A stretch of 64,000 bases of DNA from Mallotus nudiflorus (GCA_947683625.1 CANTUR010000125.1:2232001-2296000), one strand, 5' to 3'; counted from the stretch's first letter, positions 46,879-60,919 are shown. The notes: generated by a model from the letters alone, not told the origin. A program made the numbers and translations.

Positions 46879-48924
46879 CAAAGACAAGAAATGGGTAAAA
46901 GAGACAAAAAAGAATAAGTTCAAGGAAGTGTTTATTCCCAAGGAAAATTATACTAAAGTGGTTGCCCTTTTTTTCTCTTCATTTTTGGTTTGGTTTGGTG
47001 CATAATGGTAAAGAACAATTATATTTGTATAGAAAGAAAAAAGGATAAAAGATTAGAATTTTTGTAAGATAATATATGATGATGATGTTTGGGTCATCAA
47101 ACCGATGGGATAAGATCATGGAAATTGTATGGCTAAAAACGTGTCAAGATTTGATTGTAATGACACCACATATATTTTTGTCAAAACAAATATATATGGT
47201 TAATAATTACAATAGAGAATGAAATATTTACCATATATGATTCGTATCTGGTCAGTTTATTTTTCGTATCTGATCAGTATATGATCAAATATAAGAAATT
47301 AAATTTTATGATTTCTACAAAATAAATTATTAATTTTATTCTTGACTTTTAAAATATGTACATACCCCATTAAAACAAGTTCTTTTTTCGGTTGGATGCT
47401 TAATCATGTACATTTTCTTTTTCTTTTTCAAATCTATGTATGCTTGTTACTTTGCTCAACAACAATAAGAATTTAGTAAAGCAATGAACAAATTGTATGT
47501 TTATTAAGGATGGAGTCCCTTTTCGTGATTTGATTTGCAAACTCTAAACCTTAAATAAAAAAAAGGATAACTGACAATAAGAAAAAAATAAGAAAAAATA
47601 AAAATAAATAAAAGAGAGAAAATAAAATAATAAAGCATTTTTCGTATATGATTAGTATATTATCCCTATATTATATATATATGTTCAGTATATTATTCAT
47701 ATATGATCAGTATACTAGATTCTTACACTTTTATTAAGCTTCATAAGGAATATTAAACAATTTCATTTTATTTTTCAATTGTTTATATATCAAATGATAT
47801 TTATTTATGAATAAAAATAATAAATTATAACTATAAGAAACTATTTCTTATACTTTTTTATTTTAGCTTCATGAACAATATATTATTAGCATCATGACTG
47901 CTATGTTAACGATTTTGTTCATTATGACTAGAATATAAATTTAAAATGCATAAAAATTGAAATATTTTTCATTTATTTCTATTTTATTATTTGTATATTT
48001 TTGTTTTTTTTTTGTGTATGAAACAAATAACATAATATTAGCCTAATATACACATAGACATACAAACACAAATGTATATTTCAAAATATTTTTCTAGGAT
48101 CATAAAAAAAAATTACATATCTAAAACTTTAATTATTTATTAAAACTTAAATGAGTTTAATAATTTAAATATGTTAATTATAATCTCTACAAAAGAGCAC
48201 ACACACTATATATATACCCAAAACCAAAAATAAAAAAAAAATATAAGAATGAGAAAAAATAAAAAAATTTGAAAAAAAGGATAACAGAGAATAATGAAAA
48301 AAAATACAAAGATATGAAAAAATAAAAAAAAAGAGAAAATAAAAAAAAGAAAGGATAAAATAAAAATAAAAAAAAGAAAAGAAAAAAAGGGGAAAAAAAT
48401 TAAAAAAAGGGAAATAAAGATAAATAAAAAAGAGAGAAAAGAAAAAATTAAATAAAAAATAAAGAAAAAAAATAAGGAAGAAGAGGAAAAGAAAAAAAGA
48501 TGGAAAAAAGAGAAAACAAAAGGGGTAAAAAAGTAAACAAAAATAAAAATTAAAGAAGGGCAAGACAAAAGAAAGATTAAGATAAAAATATAATAAATTC
48601 AAATTAGGTATATTTTAATAAATTAATTTAAAAATAGCACATTTTTAATAAATTTCTCTCAAAAATAATCCTTTTTGGGCTTTAAACCTACCTAAGGACT
48701 TGACTAAAATCTTGTATGCTGACTTTTTTTCTATTTAACTGAAAGGTTTACTTGTTGAAAAAAACAAAAAAAATCTGACTTGATTAATTTTCCTATATTA
48801 TATTTGATGTGATGTGTAGCAGAAATTCTAAATTTGAGTTTTTCTATCCCCCGATGATTATCACTTTTTAGTGAATATTTTGTAAAATAAAAAATTACCC
48901 TGCTACGTATATATATTATAGTAT
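46879..48924 (+). other. Intergenic AT-rich DNA
   Basis: No gene is recognised. Short diverged repeats containing GTATATGATCAGTATA occur at 47245-47290 and 47640-47715. A long A/G-rich tract is listed separately. Confidence 0.5.
48216..48560 (+). repeat. Low-complexity A/G-rich tract
   Basis: About 345 bases, dominated by A with frequent G, some T and almost no C on the plus strand. The two long minus-strand Phe/Leu-rich ORFs over it are artefacts of composition. Confidence 0.85.
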
Positions 48925-50926
48925 TGTAGACACCCGATTTGATATTCTCGTGTTAAGGGACGAATTAAGAGCGCTCGGTTTGATCGGTCTGTTGTTAAGC
49001 CCAATGATAAGAATGTGAAACTTGGACATGAGAATGAGGCCTGAATCTTTAATGAAAAGTGGACTTGAAAACCTAAAGCCTAAAAAAGCCAAAAACCCAT
49101 CCTAACTATCCAAATTCGGCCCAAGCCCACCTGGCCCAATGCAGGCCTGGGCCAAAGGGGCATCGCCTCAATGCAATGAGGCACCGCCTCTCTGGTAGCT
49201 CACTTGCAGCTGCATTTAATGTAGCTGCAATTATGACAGCCAAGTGGTGCGGGGCCCACTCTCTATACCTGTTGCTTGTGTGAAGAAAATATTTTTGAGG
49301 AAGGAAAAAAAAGGCTATGGAGGCTCATGATGAGCTAGAGGGCTTAGGGGCACAAAAAAAAAGCTAAGTAATAAAAGGAAAAGGAGAGAGGGAAAAGGGG
49401 GGTTGGTGTGAAAAAAAATAGAAGGAAGAGAGGAACTCTGGAAAATAAAAGAGAAAAGGAAAAAGGGAAGAGGGAAGAAAAAACGTCCTAAAAGGAAGAA
49501 GGGGGAGGGAAGCAAAAGAGTCCACATCTCCATAAGAGAAGAAGGAAAACTTGTGTCAAAGGTGGATATCACATCCTAGCAAGGATCTCAACCAAAACAT
49601 TTCTGAGGGCCTCTCATTTTGGTATAAAACTTGCATTTAAACTTGAGATGCTCATAATTTTGTGTGTTCTTGCTTATGTGTAACTAAGTCATTAGTATAT
49701 TTTAGGTATTTCTAGTTTATCTTGTTCAATATCCCATTTTATTGACGTAATCTTTAAATGCTCTTGCATGTGGTCGTGATTTAATGATTATAGAGTGTAT
49801 ATATGCATGCTTGGTTACTTAGAATAGAAGTATAAGTGTGTGGGAGTTGGTTTTTGGCCTTCTGACCAGGTGACTCTTGTCAATGAGGCGATCGCCTTAT
49901 CAATGAAGCGATCGCCCCATTGACAAGCCTCTAGGAAGTCCTGCCCTCACGTGTGCGCATTATCTTTTTTTTTTACTAGAAGGTATAAAGATCCCTGTTG
50001 ATGATGCGTCGTCTCATCAATGAGGCGATTGCCTCATCTTAATGAGGTGACCGCCTCATTGACAGGTTTAGTCCGTTTGTTGTTCTGTTTGTTTGTGCTC
50101 ATCGTGATGTCCGCTTTGACATGCATTCTTTCGACCTTAAACATGGCTATTTCATTGCATGATGACGTTCATCTTGATTGTTTGATGCTTTCTTTAATTC
50201 ATAATGTGAAAACCCTTTTTTTATAGAGTCTTTTTTATAAATATCATTATATGGGATTTCATTTTTTTTTTAAAAGAAGGACTAACTGTGTGTTATTTAT
50301 AGGAATTACCTGATGACTTCCATAATTTGAGTAGTCATCAATGTTAGTCACCCCTTTTATATTATTGCATTTATGTTATTTATTAGTTTATTCTTGGTAT
50401 ATGTTTAGTTTATTTTCTGTATATTATTCTTTTGTGTAGTCTAAAAAATGTTGTAATCCTTAATCCCTTTCCCCATTTAATTTTGAATGTATGGTTGTAA
50501 ATTATTATTTATTTTATTTTTATTGAATGATGGGACTTAAAAGCATGAAATTGGATTAATGTGCAAACTTGGACTTAATTGTAAAATTTAGCAATTATCC
50601 GAAGGTAATTTCATTATGTGTGGTAAATGAGGAAATAATTAAATAATTAAATGGTAATAAAATGCAAAACACAAACGGAGGCCAACCGCAAGGTTGGGTG
50701 AGCATTCAAATGCTCATACCCAGTTTTCGAACCCGATCTCTGATGATAGCTTTTGGGAACCTCCATGGGATCCAGTTGCTATACAGTGTGTCCCGGCTTT
50801 TATCCGGGTGGCGACTCCATCTCCTAATAGGCCCATGACCTATATCATATTTTCTAGTAGGCCTCGAGCCCATATAGTGCCATGGTCGCTAAATACTTGG
50901 GCGCGTGCTAAACCTCGCCGCCTATA
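48925..50926 (+). repeat. 5' LTR of element B2
   Basis: 2002 bp. It carries palindromic GAGGCGATCGCC-type modules at about 49150-49195, 49880-49925 and 50005-50065, a purine-rich stretch at 49290-49560, and the conserved GC-rich 3' block at 50676-50926. The ORF 50694-50927 lies inside that block and has no ATG start. Confidence 0.8.
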
Positions 50927-51783
50927 GTGGCGACTCCACTGGGGATAGAGAAGCTGATTCCAGTGTTTTTATTTTATCATTTTTATTTTTTTTCTTTTTT
51001 CTTTTGCATTTATGCATTCACTACACATTTTGCACACAATGAGCACTTCAGTCTTGAATAAACTTGGCAATAGTCAGTACTTCGCTACTTATGTTTCACT
51101 CAAACCTGATGGTGGAATATTTGATTATTGTCACTCACGACATGTACTAATCCACGTTGTTTGACCCTTGAGTGGGGAGACGTATATGGATGTATATCGT
51201 TGTGGGAGCCGAAACCTTTTTACCCAAGACTTAAGCCCATGTAATGACTTAGCAACTATCCTTAGGAATTTTTTCCCACATGCATGTGTATTATGCCATA
51301 TAATGGATCTTTAAAATAAATCTCAAGCCTGTCAATAGGTGAACCAAGTTAAAATGGGCCCTCATGTCTAACTAAAGCCCATTATAAACAAACTAGTCAA
51401 CAAAGGCCTCTCATGCCTATTCACGACCCATCTTAAGTGGGCCTTGACAATTAAGTTTATGGTGTTAAGGATCTTGGCTCATAGAAAGTGGAATCGGGCT
51501 TTATTTAAAGGAACCATTACTTGTCTGAATCATTTTGAGAGTTTTCTTGTATACATCTGTTTTATTATCCCCCATTGATGGTTAAAACCCAAGCCAAAAA
51601 TCCTAGGACAAGATACTCGCCATTGAATACGTGTGTGGGAGAAATGAGGGTGAAGTTTTCATATTTAAGCTTCATGTTTTGGTCTTGTGTAATTTTTTTT
51701 TTGTGACCTTTTGTTTCTCAAATTTTAAAAATAAAATGAACTTGCATATCATGCATACATGTCATGCATCATTCTAACCTACT
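48925..51783 (+). mobile_element. Element B2: family-B LTR plus leader, cut by element D
   Basis: An LTR (48925-50926, TGTAGACACCC to CTATA), the primer motif TGGCGACTCCACTGGGGA (50928-50945) and about 840 bases of leader align with B1 and D. The leader stops at CTACT (51779-51783), where the next LTR starts. The equivalent point in the D leader is about 54650. B2 gag, if any, should continue to the right of element D, outside the window. Confidence 0.8.
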
Positions 51784-53807
51784 TGCAAACACCCGATTCG
51801 GTCGGTCCGTGTTAGGGGACGAATTAGGGGCGCTCAGTTTGACCGGCCCGTTGTCAAGCCTAATGATGAGAATATGAAACTTGGATATGAGAATGAAGCC
51901 TGAATCTCTAGTGGAATGTGGACTTGAAAACCCAAAGCCTGAAAAAACCAAAATTGAGCCCAACCATCCAAATTTGGCCTAGGCTTGCTTGGCCCAACGC
52001 AGGCCTAGGCCAAAGGGGCATCACCTCAGTGCAATGAGGCAATCGCCTCATCGATGAGGCACCACCTCTATAGCAGCCCAGTTACAGCTGCATTTAATGC
52101 AGCTGTAATCATAATGGCCAAATGTCACGAGCCCCACTCTCTAGACCTGTTATTTGCATGAAGAAAATATTTTTGGGGAAATAAAAAAGGCTAGGAAGGC
52201 TCATGATGAGCCTAGAGGCTGGGGGGCAGGAGGAAAAGGAGATAAGAGAGGAAAAAGAAAAAGGAGAGAGGGGGGGAGAAAGGAAGGAGGGGCTCGGAGA
52301 AAAAAAGAAAATGGAGAGAGAAAGAAAAAGAAGAAAAATGTCCTGAAAGGAAGAAGGAGACAGGGAAGCCAAGGAAGCCACATCTCCATAAGAGAAGAAG
52401 AAAGAAACTTATGTCAAAGGTAGATACCAAATCCTAGCAAGAATCTCAATCAAAAACACTTATGAGGGCCTTTCATTTTTGGTAAAAACTTGCACTTAAA
52501 CCTAACATGTGCATCATTTTATGATTTCTTACTTGTGTGACTAAGTTCTTAGTACATTTTAGGTTTATCTCTAGTGTGTCTTGCTTGATATCTTACTTTA
52601 TTGATGGATCCTTGAATAATTTTGCATGTAGTCATAGTCTGATGATTGTAGAGTGTTTGTATATGCATGTATTGTTACTTAGAGTAAAAGTTTGCACATC
52701 TTGGGAGTCGGAGCTAGCCTGTTGATCAGGCAACGCCTCTTCATAGAGGCATCGCCTCCTCTCAATAAGGCGATCACCTCATCAATGAGGCCATCGCCCC
52801 ATTGATAGGCCTCTAGGGAGTCTACCTTTTATGTGTGTGTTATATCCTTTTTTTTGCCTTGGAATCGTAAGAGCCCCTGTTGATGTGGCGTCGCCCCATC
52901 AATGAGGCGATCACCTCATTGATGAGGCAACTGCCTCATTGACAGAGTTAACCTATTTCCTGCTTCATTTTTTTATGTTTTTTAGGACGTCTGCTTTAAT
53001 ATGTCATCTCTTGGCCTTAAACATGTTTGTATTGTTGCATGATGATGTTTAACCTTGATTGTTCGATGCTTCCTTTAGTTCATAATGTGAAAACCCCCTT
53101 TTATAGAGCCTTTTGTAAGTATCGTTATATGTGACATCATTTCTTTTTTTTCTTGAAAATAAGGACTAACTATATGTTATTTGTAGGAATTACTTGATGA
53201 TTTTTATCATCGAGTAGTCACTTTTGCTATTTATCCCTTGTGCATTGCTGTTTTTATGCTATTTTATTAGTTTATTTTCAGTATATGTTTGGTTTATTTT
53301 CTATATATTATTCGTTTATTTAGCTAATAAGCGTTATAATTCCTAATCCCTTTCCCATTTGATTTTGAATGTATGGTTGTAAATTATTATTTATTTTCTT
53401 TTTGTTGAATGATGGGACTTAAAGGCATGAAATTGGACTAATGTGCAAACTCAGATTTGATTATAAAATTTGGCAATTATCTGAAGGCAATTTTATTACA
53501 TATGGTAAATGAGGAAATAATTAAATAATTAAATGGTAATAAAATGAAAAACACAAACGGAGGCCAACCGCAAGGTTGGGTGAGCATTCAAATGCTCATA
53601 CCCAGTTTTCGAACCCGATCTCTGATGACGGCTTCTGGGAACCTCCATGGGATCCAGTTGCTGTACAGTGTGTCTCACTTTTATCCGAGTGGCGACTCTA
53701 TCTTTGAATAGGCCCAAGACCTATATCATATTTCCTAGTGGGCCTCGAGCCCATACAGTGCCATGGTCGCCAAACACTTGGGCGCGCGCTAAACCCCGCC
53801 GCCTACA
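51784..53807 (+). repeat. 5' LTR of element D
   Basis: 2024 bp, beginning TGCAAACACCC (one change from TGTAGACACCC) and ending CCTACA. Palindromic modules occur at about 52020-52075, 52730-52800 and 52885-52945, with a purine-rich stretch at 52150-52420. The 3' block (53557-53807) is shared with the other three family-B LTRs. Confidence 0.87.
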
Positions 53808-53808
53808 G

Positions 53809-53826
53809 TGGCAACTCCACTGGGGA
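53809..53826 (+). other. Primer-binding-site motif of element D
   Basis: TGGCAACTCCACTGGGGA, one base different from the motif in B1 and B2, lies one base after the LTR. Confidence 0.7.
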
Positions 53827-54738
53827 TAGAGAAACTGATTCCAGTGTTTTGCATTTTATCATCTTTAATTATTTTCTTATTTCTTCCTGCATTTATGCAT
53901 TTACTACACATTTTACACACAATGAGCACTTCAGTCCCGAATAAACCCGACAATAGTTAGTACTTTGCTACCTACATTTCACTCAAACTTAGTGGTGGAA
54001 TATTTGATTATTGTCACTCATAACACATACTAATCCACATTGTTTGACCCTTGAGTGGGGAGATGTGTATGGATGTATATCATTGTGGGAGTCGAAGCCT
54101 TTTTACCCAAGACTTAAGCCTATGTAATAACCTAGCAACTATCTTTAGGAATTTTCCCACATGCATGTGTATTATGCCATATAATGGACCCTTAAAATAA
54201 ATCTTGAGCCCATCAATAAGCAGTCCAAAATAAAATGGGCCCTCATGTCCAACCGAAAGCCCATCATAAATAAGCTAGTCAACAAAGGCCTCTCATGCCT
54301 ACTCATAACCCATTTCAAATGGGCCTTGACTAGTAAGTTTATAGTGCTAAGGATCTTGGCTCATCAAAAGTGGACTCGGGCTTTATTTAAAGGAACCATT
54401 ACTTGAATAAATCATTTTGAGGGTTATCTTGTATACATCGATTTTATTATCCCCTACTGATAATTAAAACCCAGGCAAAAAATCCTAGGGCAAGATACTT
54501 GCCATTGAACACATGTGTGGGAGAAATAAGGGTGAAAGTTTGCACATTTGAGCTTCTTGTTTTGATTTTGTATATCTTTTTTGTGTGTGACCTTTTTTTT
54601 CTTAAATTTCTAAATAAAATGAACTTACATATCATGCATCATTCTAACCAACTGTTTTGTAGCGCTATAGATCCTTCAAGCTCAACGGGGTGGGTCCGAG
54701 CTAGTTTAGGTCGTTTGGTCAGAAATTCAAAAATAGGA
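53827..54738 (+). other. Untranslated leader of element D
   Basis: About 910 bases collinear with the leaders of B1 and B2. The ORF extending upstream of the gag ATG into the leader is not shared by the relatives, so I place the gag start at 54739. Confidence 0.65.
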
Positions 54739-57700
54739 ATGGCAGGGGGGTTCGATCTAGAAGCATTTAGGGCACGGTTGAAGGAAGAAATAATGATAGA
54801 AACCCGAGCTATGATGAGGGATATGATGGGAAAAATTGCTAAGCTCGTCAAAGAGAGTCAGCCAGCACAGCCACCTAATGCACTGCCTATCGATCTGGTG
54901 GATCTTGATGAGGAGATACCGATTAGAGGAAGGGAAGAGGATGATGTGACAGTGTTGGCCAACCCAGTAAATCAAAGAACTGCCTTTGTGGTTCAAGATG
55001 TGGGTCAGACTGAGTGGGCTAAGAATGTGACCAAAGTGATGAACTAGATGTAGGTGATGATGAAGGAGAAGGGTATGGTCGCTCCTTTAGATTACGATCT
55101 GAATATGGAAAAGGGTGATGAGCCATTGCCTAGTAAGTTTAAATTCCCAGACATGAAGAAGTATACCAGTGTCGAGGATCCCCACTTGCATTTGAAGCAG
55201 TATGTAACATGCATGAAGGCTACTGAGCTAACTGAGAGCCAAATTATCAAGTAGTTCCCTATTTCATTGGAAGGAGCGCCGATTCGTTGGTATTACACCT
55301 TGGAGCTGCATGTTCAGTCATATTGGAAAGAATTGTGCACTGCTTTTGTCAAGTAATATGCTCTTAATGTTCAATTAGAGGTGTCCTTGAGAGATCTACA
55401 GAATACCAAACAGAACTTTAACGAGCCTTTTGCTTATTACCTGACTCAATGGAGGGGAAAGTTATCCTTGATGAGGTATAGGCTAGCTGAGTCCGACCAG
55501 TTGGTCCTGGCAATAGAAGGGTGTATTCCCGCATTGTCTAGGAAATTAAGGGATCTGGGGATCAGAAATTTTAAAGAATTATATAGATTTGGGGTCCAGA
55601 AAGAAGCAGATTTGGCTCAGAGAAGAAATTCTTCAAAAGAGGTTCTAGGGGCAAAAAGGGGGCCAGCTCAAGCAATAATGTTCAGATTCATGCTATTCAA
55701 CTACCGAGTAGTAATGTAAAAGTCAGTGCAGTTAGACAGCCCCAGAGATTTTCAAATCTGGGATGTCCTATGTCTAAAGTCCTCGATAAGCTCATTGAGA
55801 AGAACCTGCTATGACTTTTGCCTTCACAACAACCCTTGCCTGGAGCCAACCCAAAGCTTTTCTATAAATTTGATCAGACCATCGGGCATTACACAGACAG
55901 CTGTGCCCGATTAAAGCATAAAATCCAAGATTTAATAGACTCGGGAAAAATTATCGACCCAGAAAACAGAAATCCAAACACTCAAACCAACCCATTACCC
56001 AATTTCCAAAATGTACCACCTCATAACCCATCCATTCTGACGGTCAACTCTGCCCTAACAAAAGACCAAGTCCTAAACTCCTTCATTGATGTCTCTCACA
56101 ATTCCTAATAGACCAAGCCTGAAAACTTAAATCCAAGTAGACGACCCATGGAGTTACAAGTACAAGTCCTAGACATATGGAGTTTCGATGATGAAAGTAG
56201 AGAACAAGTTGACCTAAGGGACAATGAGGGGTATGGGCCAAGGCAGTATGTGAGGAAGGTTGAGGAAAAGAAAGAGAAACCTGGGGTTATCGGGTCTAAA
56301 TCTGAAAAGGCAGGATGTGCAGCAAAGGGACATGAGGTAAGACAAAGCAAAGAGACCATTACCAGTGTTTAGGAGTTACTCATGCATTCTAGGGATCACA
56401 GGGAAGCTCTGGTCCTGGCACTATATCAGAGAAAGATTATAACTAATTCCACTCCAGAACAGATGGTCCAGTCATTAACGAAAACTCCTCAAGGAATGAT
56501 AACATTTTCCAATGACAATTTGCCTCTAGAAGGGAGGGATCACCACAAAGCTTTGTTTATCAAAGCCAAAGTAAAAGGGAAGATGACCTGTTGTGTGATG
56601 GTTGACAATGGTTCTGCCATTAATGTGTCTCCACTAAAGATTCTGCCGAAACTAGGGTTGACAGTAGCCGACCTAAAGCCTTCTGAGGTAGTTATCAAGG
56701 CTTATGATGACACCAAGAGATCTATGGAGGGAACTTTCAAGGTGTTGGTCAGAACAGGGCCTATAGAAGTCTGGGTTGATCTGCATGTGATTGATATCCT
56801 GGTAACATTTGCCATTTTATTAAGGAGGCCATGGTTTCACCCTCTAGGTGGCGTTCCATCCACTGTTCATCAAAAGGTTAAGTTTCCACATGAAGGAAGG
56901 GTTGTCACCATCTCAGCTGAAACTGATGTCGCCATAGCCGCACTGAAGTTAATCCCTAAGGAGATTTCCCTTAGCCCTAGTTTTGAAGTCTATGTGATCT
57001 ATGAGGATGAGATGGATGAAAAGGTTCCGAGAATGATGCGCAATATGAAATTTCTGCCCAACATGAGATTAGGGAAAAATCAAAGTGAACCTTTAGAGTT
57101 TATGGAAAACAAGGTACCTATTCTGAAGCATGGGTTAGGATTCAAAGAGGTTGACAAAGCTGGGAAGGAAATGAGTTTGTCGGACCAGTCTGAAGAAAAG
57201 GGAAAGGAGACCATGACTAGAAAGAAAACTATATAGGAAATCTTTACAAAGGAAGGCACTAGGCATTCATATAGCGGGACTCCAGAACTCCTCCTGGTGG
57301 CTGGGGAAGTCATCCTGGGGTTCGAGATTTTTGCTCAATTTATTGGCAAAATCGAGGAAGTCGCTATTGAAAAGGCCCCTACTAAGGAGCTGGTATTGGC
57401 TAAAGAGGAGTTTAAAAAAGATGAAGCTACTTTGGAGCAGAAGGGCATTGATGATCAGAACAAAGACCTAAAGTTTGAGACATACATCCTCAATTCCATC
57501 ATAGATACCTTTTATAATGACTTTGATGTTTCCCTGGCTTCTCTATTTGAAACTAACGATATTTTCTTTTCAAAAGTGAATGCAATGAAATCTGAATTTG
57601 CTTATTTGTGTGATGTGTTTCCTAATGGTTATTCTATTTATGATGATCATTTCATGCATATGTTTGATGTTAATTCCACGCTAACTGAATCATTTAATTT

Positions 57701-60700
57701 AGGCACAGACGATAGTCCTAAAAATATATTGTTTGCTTCTAGTTTAACTCATGGTGAGAGAGGAAAAATGGAAGAAATCTTAAAAAAAGGACAGAAAGTA
57801 TTTGCTTGGGGTTATAAAGATATGCCCAGAATCGATAGAGAGATCTCAGAACACAAAATCCCCACATACCCTCACATAGCACCAATAAAGCAGAAGCAAA
57901 GGAGGGTAAGGCTAGAATGGGCTCTCTTGGTTAAGGAAGAAGTTGAAAAGCAACTGAAGGAAAAGTTCTTAGAAGTGGTAGAGGACACTTAGTGGTTAGA
58001 AAATATAGTTCCAGTTCCTAAGAAGGATGGAAGGGTCAGAGTGTGTGTGGACTATCGAGATTTGAATAAAGCTTACCTTAAGGATGACTTTCCCCTACCG
58101 CATATCAATACATTGATTGATAGTGCAACTTCCAATGCAATGTACTCTTTTATGGATGGATTTTTGGGATACAATCAGATCATAATGGCAGTAATAGATA
58201 GATTAAAGACATCATTCATCACCAAATGGGGGTGTACTGTTACCAAGTGATGCCCGTCAGGTTGAAGAATGCAGGGGCCATTTATCAAAGGATGGCGACT
58301 ACCTTGTTGCACGACATGATCCATAAATAGGTCAAAGTGTATATGGATGATATGATGGTGAAATCTGCAACTAGGGAAGGACATTTTAAAGCACTAGAAA
58401 AGTTTTTGGCTAGAGCAAAAAAGTATAATCTCAGACTGAACCGGAAGAAGTGTGTTTTTGGGGTCACATCTGGGAAAATGTTGGGACACATTGTCAGCCA
58501 TAACGGAATAGAGGTGGATCCAGATAAGATCAGCGCAATTATGGATATGCCTACACCAAAGAATGAAAGAGAGGTCTTAGGGTTTCTGGGGTGTTTACAG
58601 TATATTAACAGATTCATAGCCAAACTAACAGCCATCTGCAATCCTATCTTTAAGCTTCTGAAGAAAGACCAACCTGTTGTGTGGAATGAGAGATGTCAAC
58701 AGGCTTTTGAAACTATCAAGGATTATTTGATGAATCCCCTTGTCTTACAACCACCCAGACTAGGTAAAGCCTTAATCCTATATCTGGAAATTGAAAAGGA
58801 TGCAATAGGGGCAATGTTAACACAAAAAGGTGAAAGGAAGATAGAACATGTTGTATATTACCTGAGTAAAAAGCTTCTACCCTATGAAGCTACTTATAGT
58901 TTAGTAGAGAAAACTTGTCTAGTAGTGATTTGGGCAGCGAGGAAGCTCTGACACTACTTTCAATCTTACAAAGTGCAGGTAGTTTCTAAACATGATCCCC
59001 TCAGGTACCTCCAACAGACCACGTCTCTTATGGAAAAATTGGCTAGGTAGATCATTTTGCTCATAGAATTTGACATATAGTATATGGCCAAAAAGATAGT
59101 AAAAGGAAGAGCAGTAGCAGACTTCTTAGTGCAAAGCCCAGTGGATGATGACCAAGAGTGGAAGTTGGAGTTCCCCGACTAGCATTTAGGTGCGATAGGG
59201 ATACAAGATTGGAAAATGTACTTTGATGTAGTTGTCAATAACAAGGGGGCTAGAATAGGGGTAATTTTGGTTACGCCAGAAGGAGTAATCATCCCGATGG
59301 CAAAAAAGCTTGATTTTGAAGCAACAAATAACCAAGCAGAATATGAAGCCTGCATCTTTGGTTTAGAAGCATTGCATAGCGCAGGGGCGGAAAATGTCAT
59401 TATCTATGGGAATTCCATGCTAGTTATAAAACAAGCCACCAAAGAATGGGAGATAAAAGAAGACAGATTACGGCTGTACTGGGAATACTTGACCACCATC
59501 TTGTGCTCTTTCACACAGTGTAAATTTGTCCATTTGCCAAGGGAAGGAAACCAGGTAGCTGACGCCCTAGCCACACTAGCCTCTATGTAGGAAAGTGGGA
59601 AACAACCAAAGGCCAGACCATTAATTCTCATAAAGTCTCGAGCTCCCTATTACGAAGAGTTGAGAGTAACGCCAATTGATGCCACTGAGAAACCTTGGTT
59701 CTATGATTTACGAAGGTATCTAGAAACTGGGCAATTTTTAGGTGACGCTGATAAGAAAGAAAGGATATCACTGCAAATATTGTCTCGACAGTTCATAAGC
59801 CACAATGGGATGTTATACAAAAGAATGCCAATCGGGATACACCTTAGGTGCGTCAATAAGGATGAAGGTCGAAAGCTTATGGAAGTAATTCATGAAGAGG
59901 TGTGTGGGCCACACATGAATGGGATTGTCTTGGCAAAGAAAATAGCCTGCCAGGGGTACTTTTGGCTCACCATGGAAGCGGATTGTGTTGGATTTGTGAA
60001 GAAATGTCACAATTGCCAAACATATGGTGATGTTAGCCACCTACCATCTATGGAACTTTAAGGAATGATGTCTCTTTGGCCGTTTGCTGTATGGGGAATT
60101 GACATCATAGGGGAGGTAAGGCCAAAAGAAACTAATAGCCATCGGTACATCATTGTGGCTATCAACTACTTCTCCAAATAGGTTGAGGCTAAATCTTATG
60201 CTACTGTGGGGGCAAAGCAGATGTCAAGGTTCATCGAAAAGAACATAATCTGCAGATATGGTCTGCCACACCACGTAGTTACAGACAATGGTGTTTAGTT
60301 TCGAGTAGAGACGACCACACTACTAAAGGACTATAAGATTGAGCACCATAGATTATCTCCATTTAGGCCACAGCCAAATGGAGTGGTGGAAGTAGCAAAT
60401 AAGAATGTAAAAAAGATCTTGGCCAAGACGCTAGAATACTTGTAATTCACATTGTGAGGGTACCGAGCTACTGCTATAACCTTGACGAGAATCACTCCGT
60501 ACTCTTTAGTCTATGGGTGTGAGGCTATTTTACCAGTGGAGGTTGAGATAAGGTTATTGAGAGTCCTTTTGGAATCTAAACTCCCCGAGTATCAGTGGGT
60601 CGAAAGTCGATTGACTCAGTTGGCATTGTTGGATGAAAAGAGGATGAAGGCTATGTATCATTCTCAGTTGTATCAGAGAAGAATACCCTATGCCTATAAT

Positions 60701-60919
60701 AAGAAGATCAGGCCAGGTAAGATTTGAGAAGGGGATATGGTATCGAAACTTACAAGATCACTTATGACCGATCCTCGAGGGAAATTAAAGCCCAAATGGG
60801 AGGGACCGTATTTGGTAAAAAAGTTATTTTTAAAAGGCACTGCCATTTTGTTTGACATGGAGGGGAACGAGTTCAAGGAACCCATAAACCTAGACAAGCT
60901 CAAGAAATACTTTATGTAA
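54739..60919 (+). pseudogene. gag-pol of element D, two frameshifts and many stops
   Basis: Gag starts at 54739 (ATGGCAGGGGGGTTC) and runs to about 56100; its zinc-knuckle-like segment near 55865-55910 has lost ligands. The protease core VDNGSAINVSPL is at about 56602. Reverse transcriptase (about 57860-58450) has VCVDYRDLNKAYLKDDFPLP and a YMDD box at 58340-58351. RNase H is at 58690-58980, and the archaeal-type second RNase H at 59200-59590 (NNQAEYEACIFGLEAL, REGNQVADALATLA). Integrase spans 59860-60730 (zinc ligands KKCHNC, then GIDIIGE), with the usual C-terminal KPKWEGPYLV segment. Coding passes from frame 1 to frame 3 near 55620 and from frame 3 to frame 2 near 58230. Stops include 55045, 55252, 55354, 56106, 56370, 57234, 57990, 58328 and 58949. 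Dead copy. Confidence 0.88.

Noticed and set aside
48174..48602. Two long Phe/Leu-rich minus-strand ORFs that look like membrane proteins
   Set aside because: They lie on an A/G-rich low-complexity tract; lack of C on the plus strand removes stop codons by chance.
52109..52430. Overlapping ORFs on both strands, Lys/Arg-rich on plus and Ser/Phe-rich on minus
   Set aside because: By-products of the purine-rich segment of a family-B LTR; the same holds at 13472-13720 and 49315-49572.
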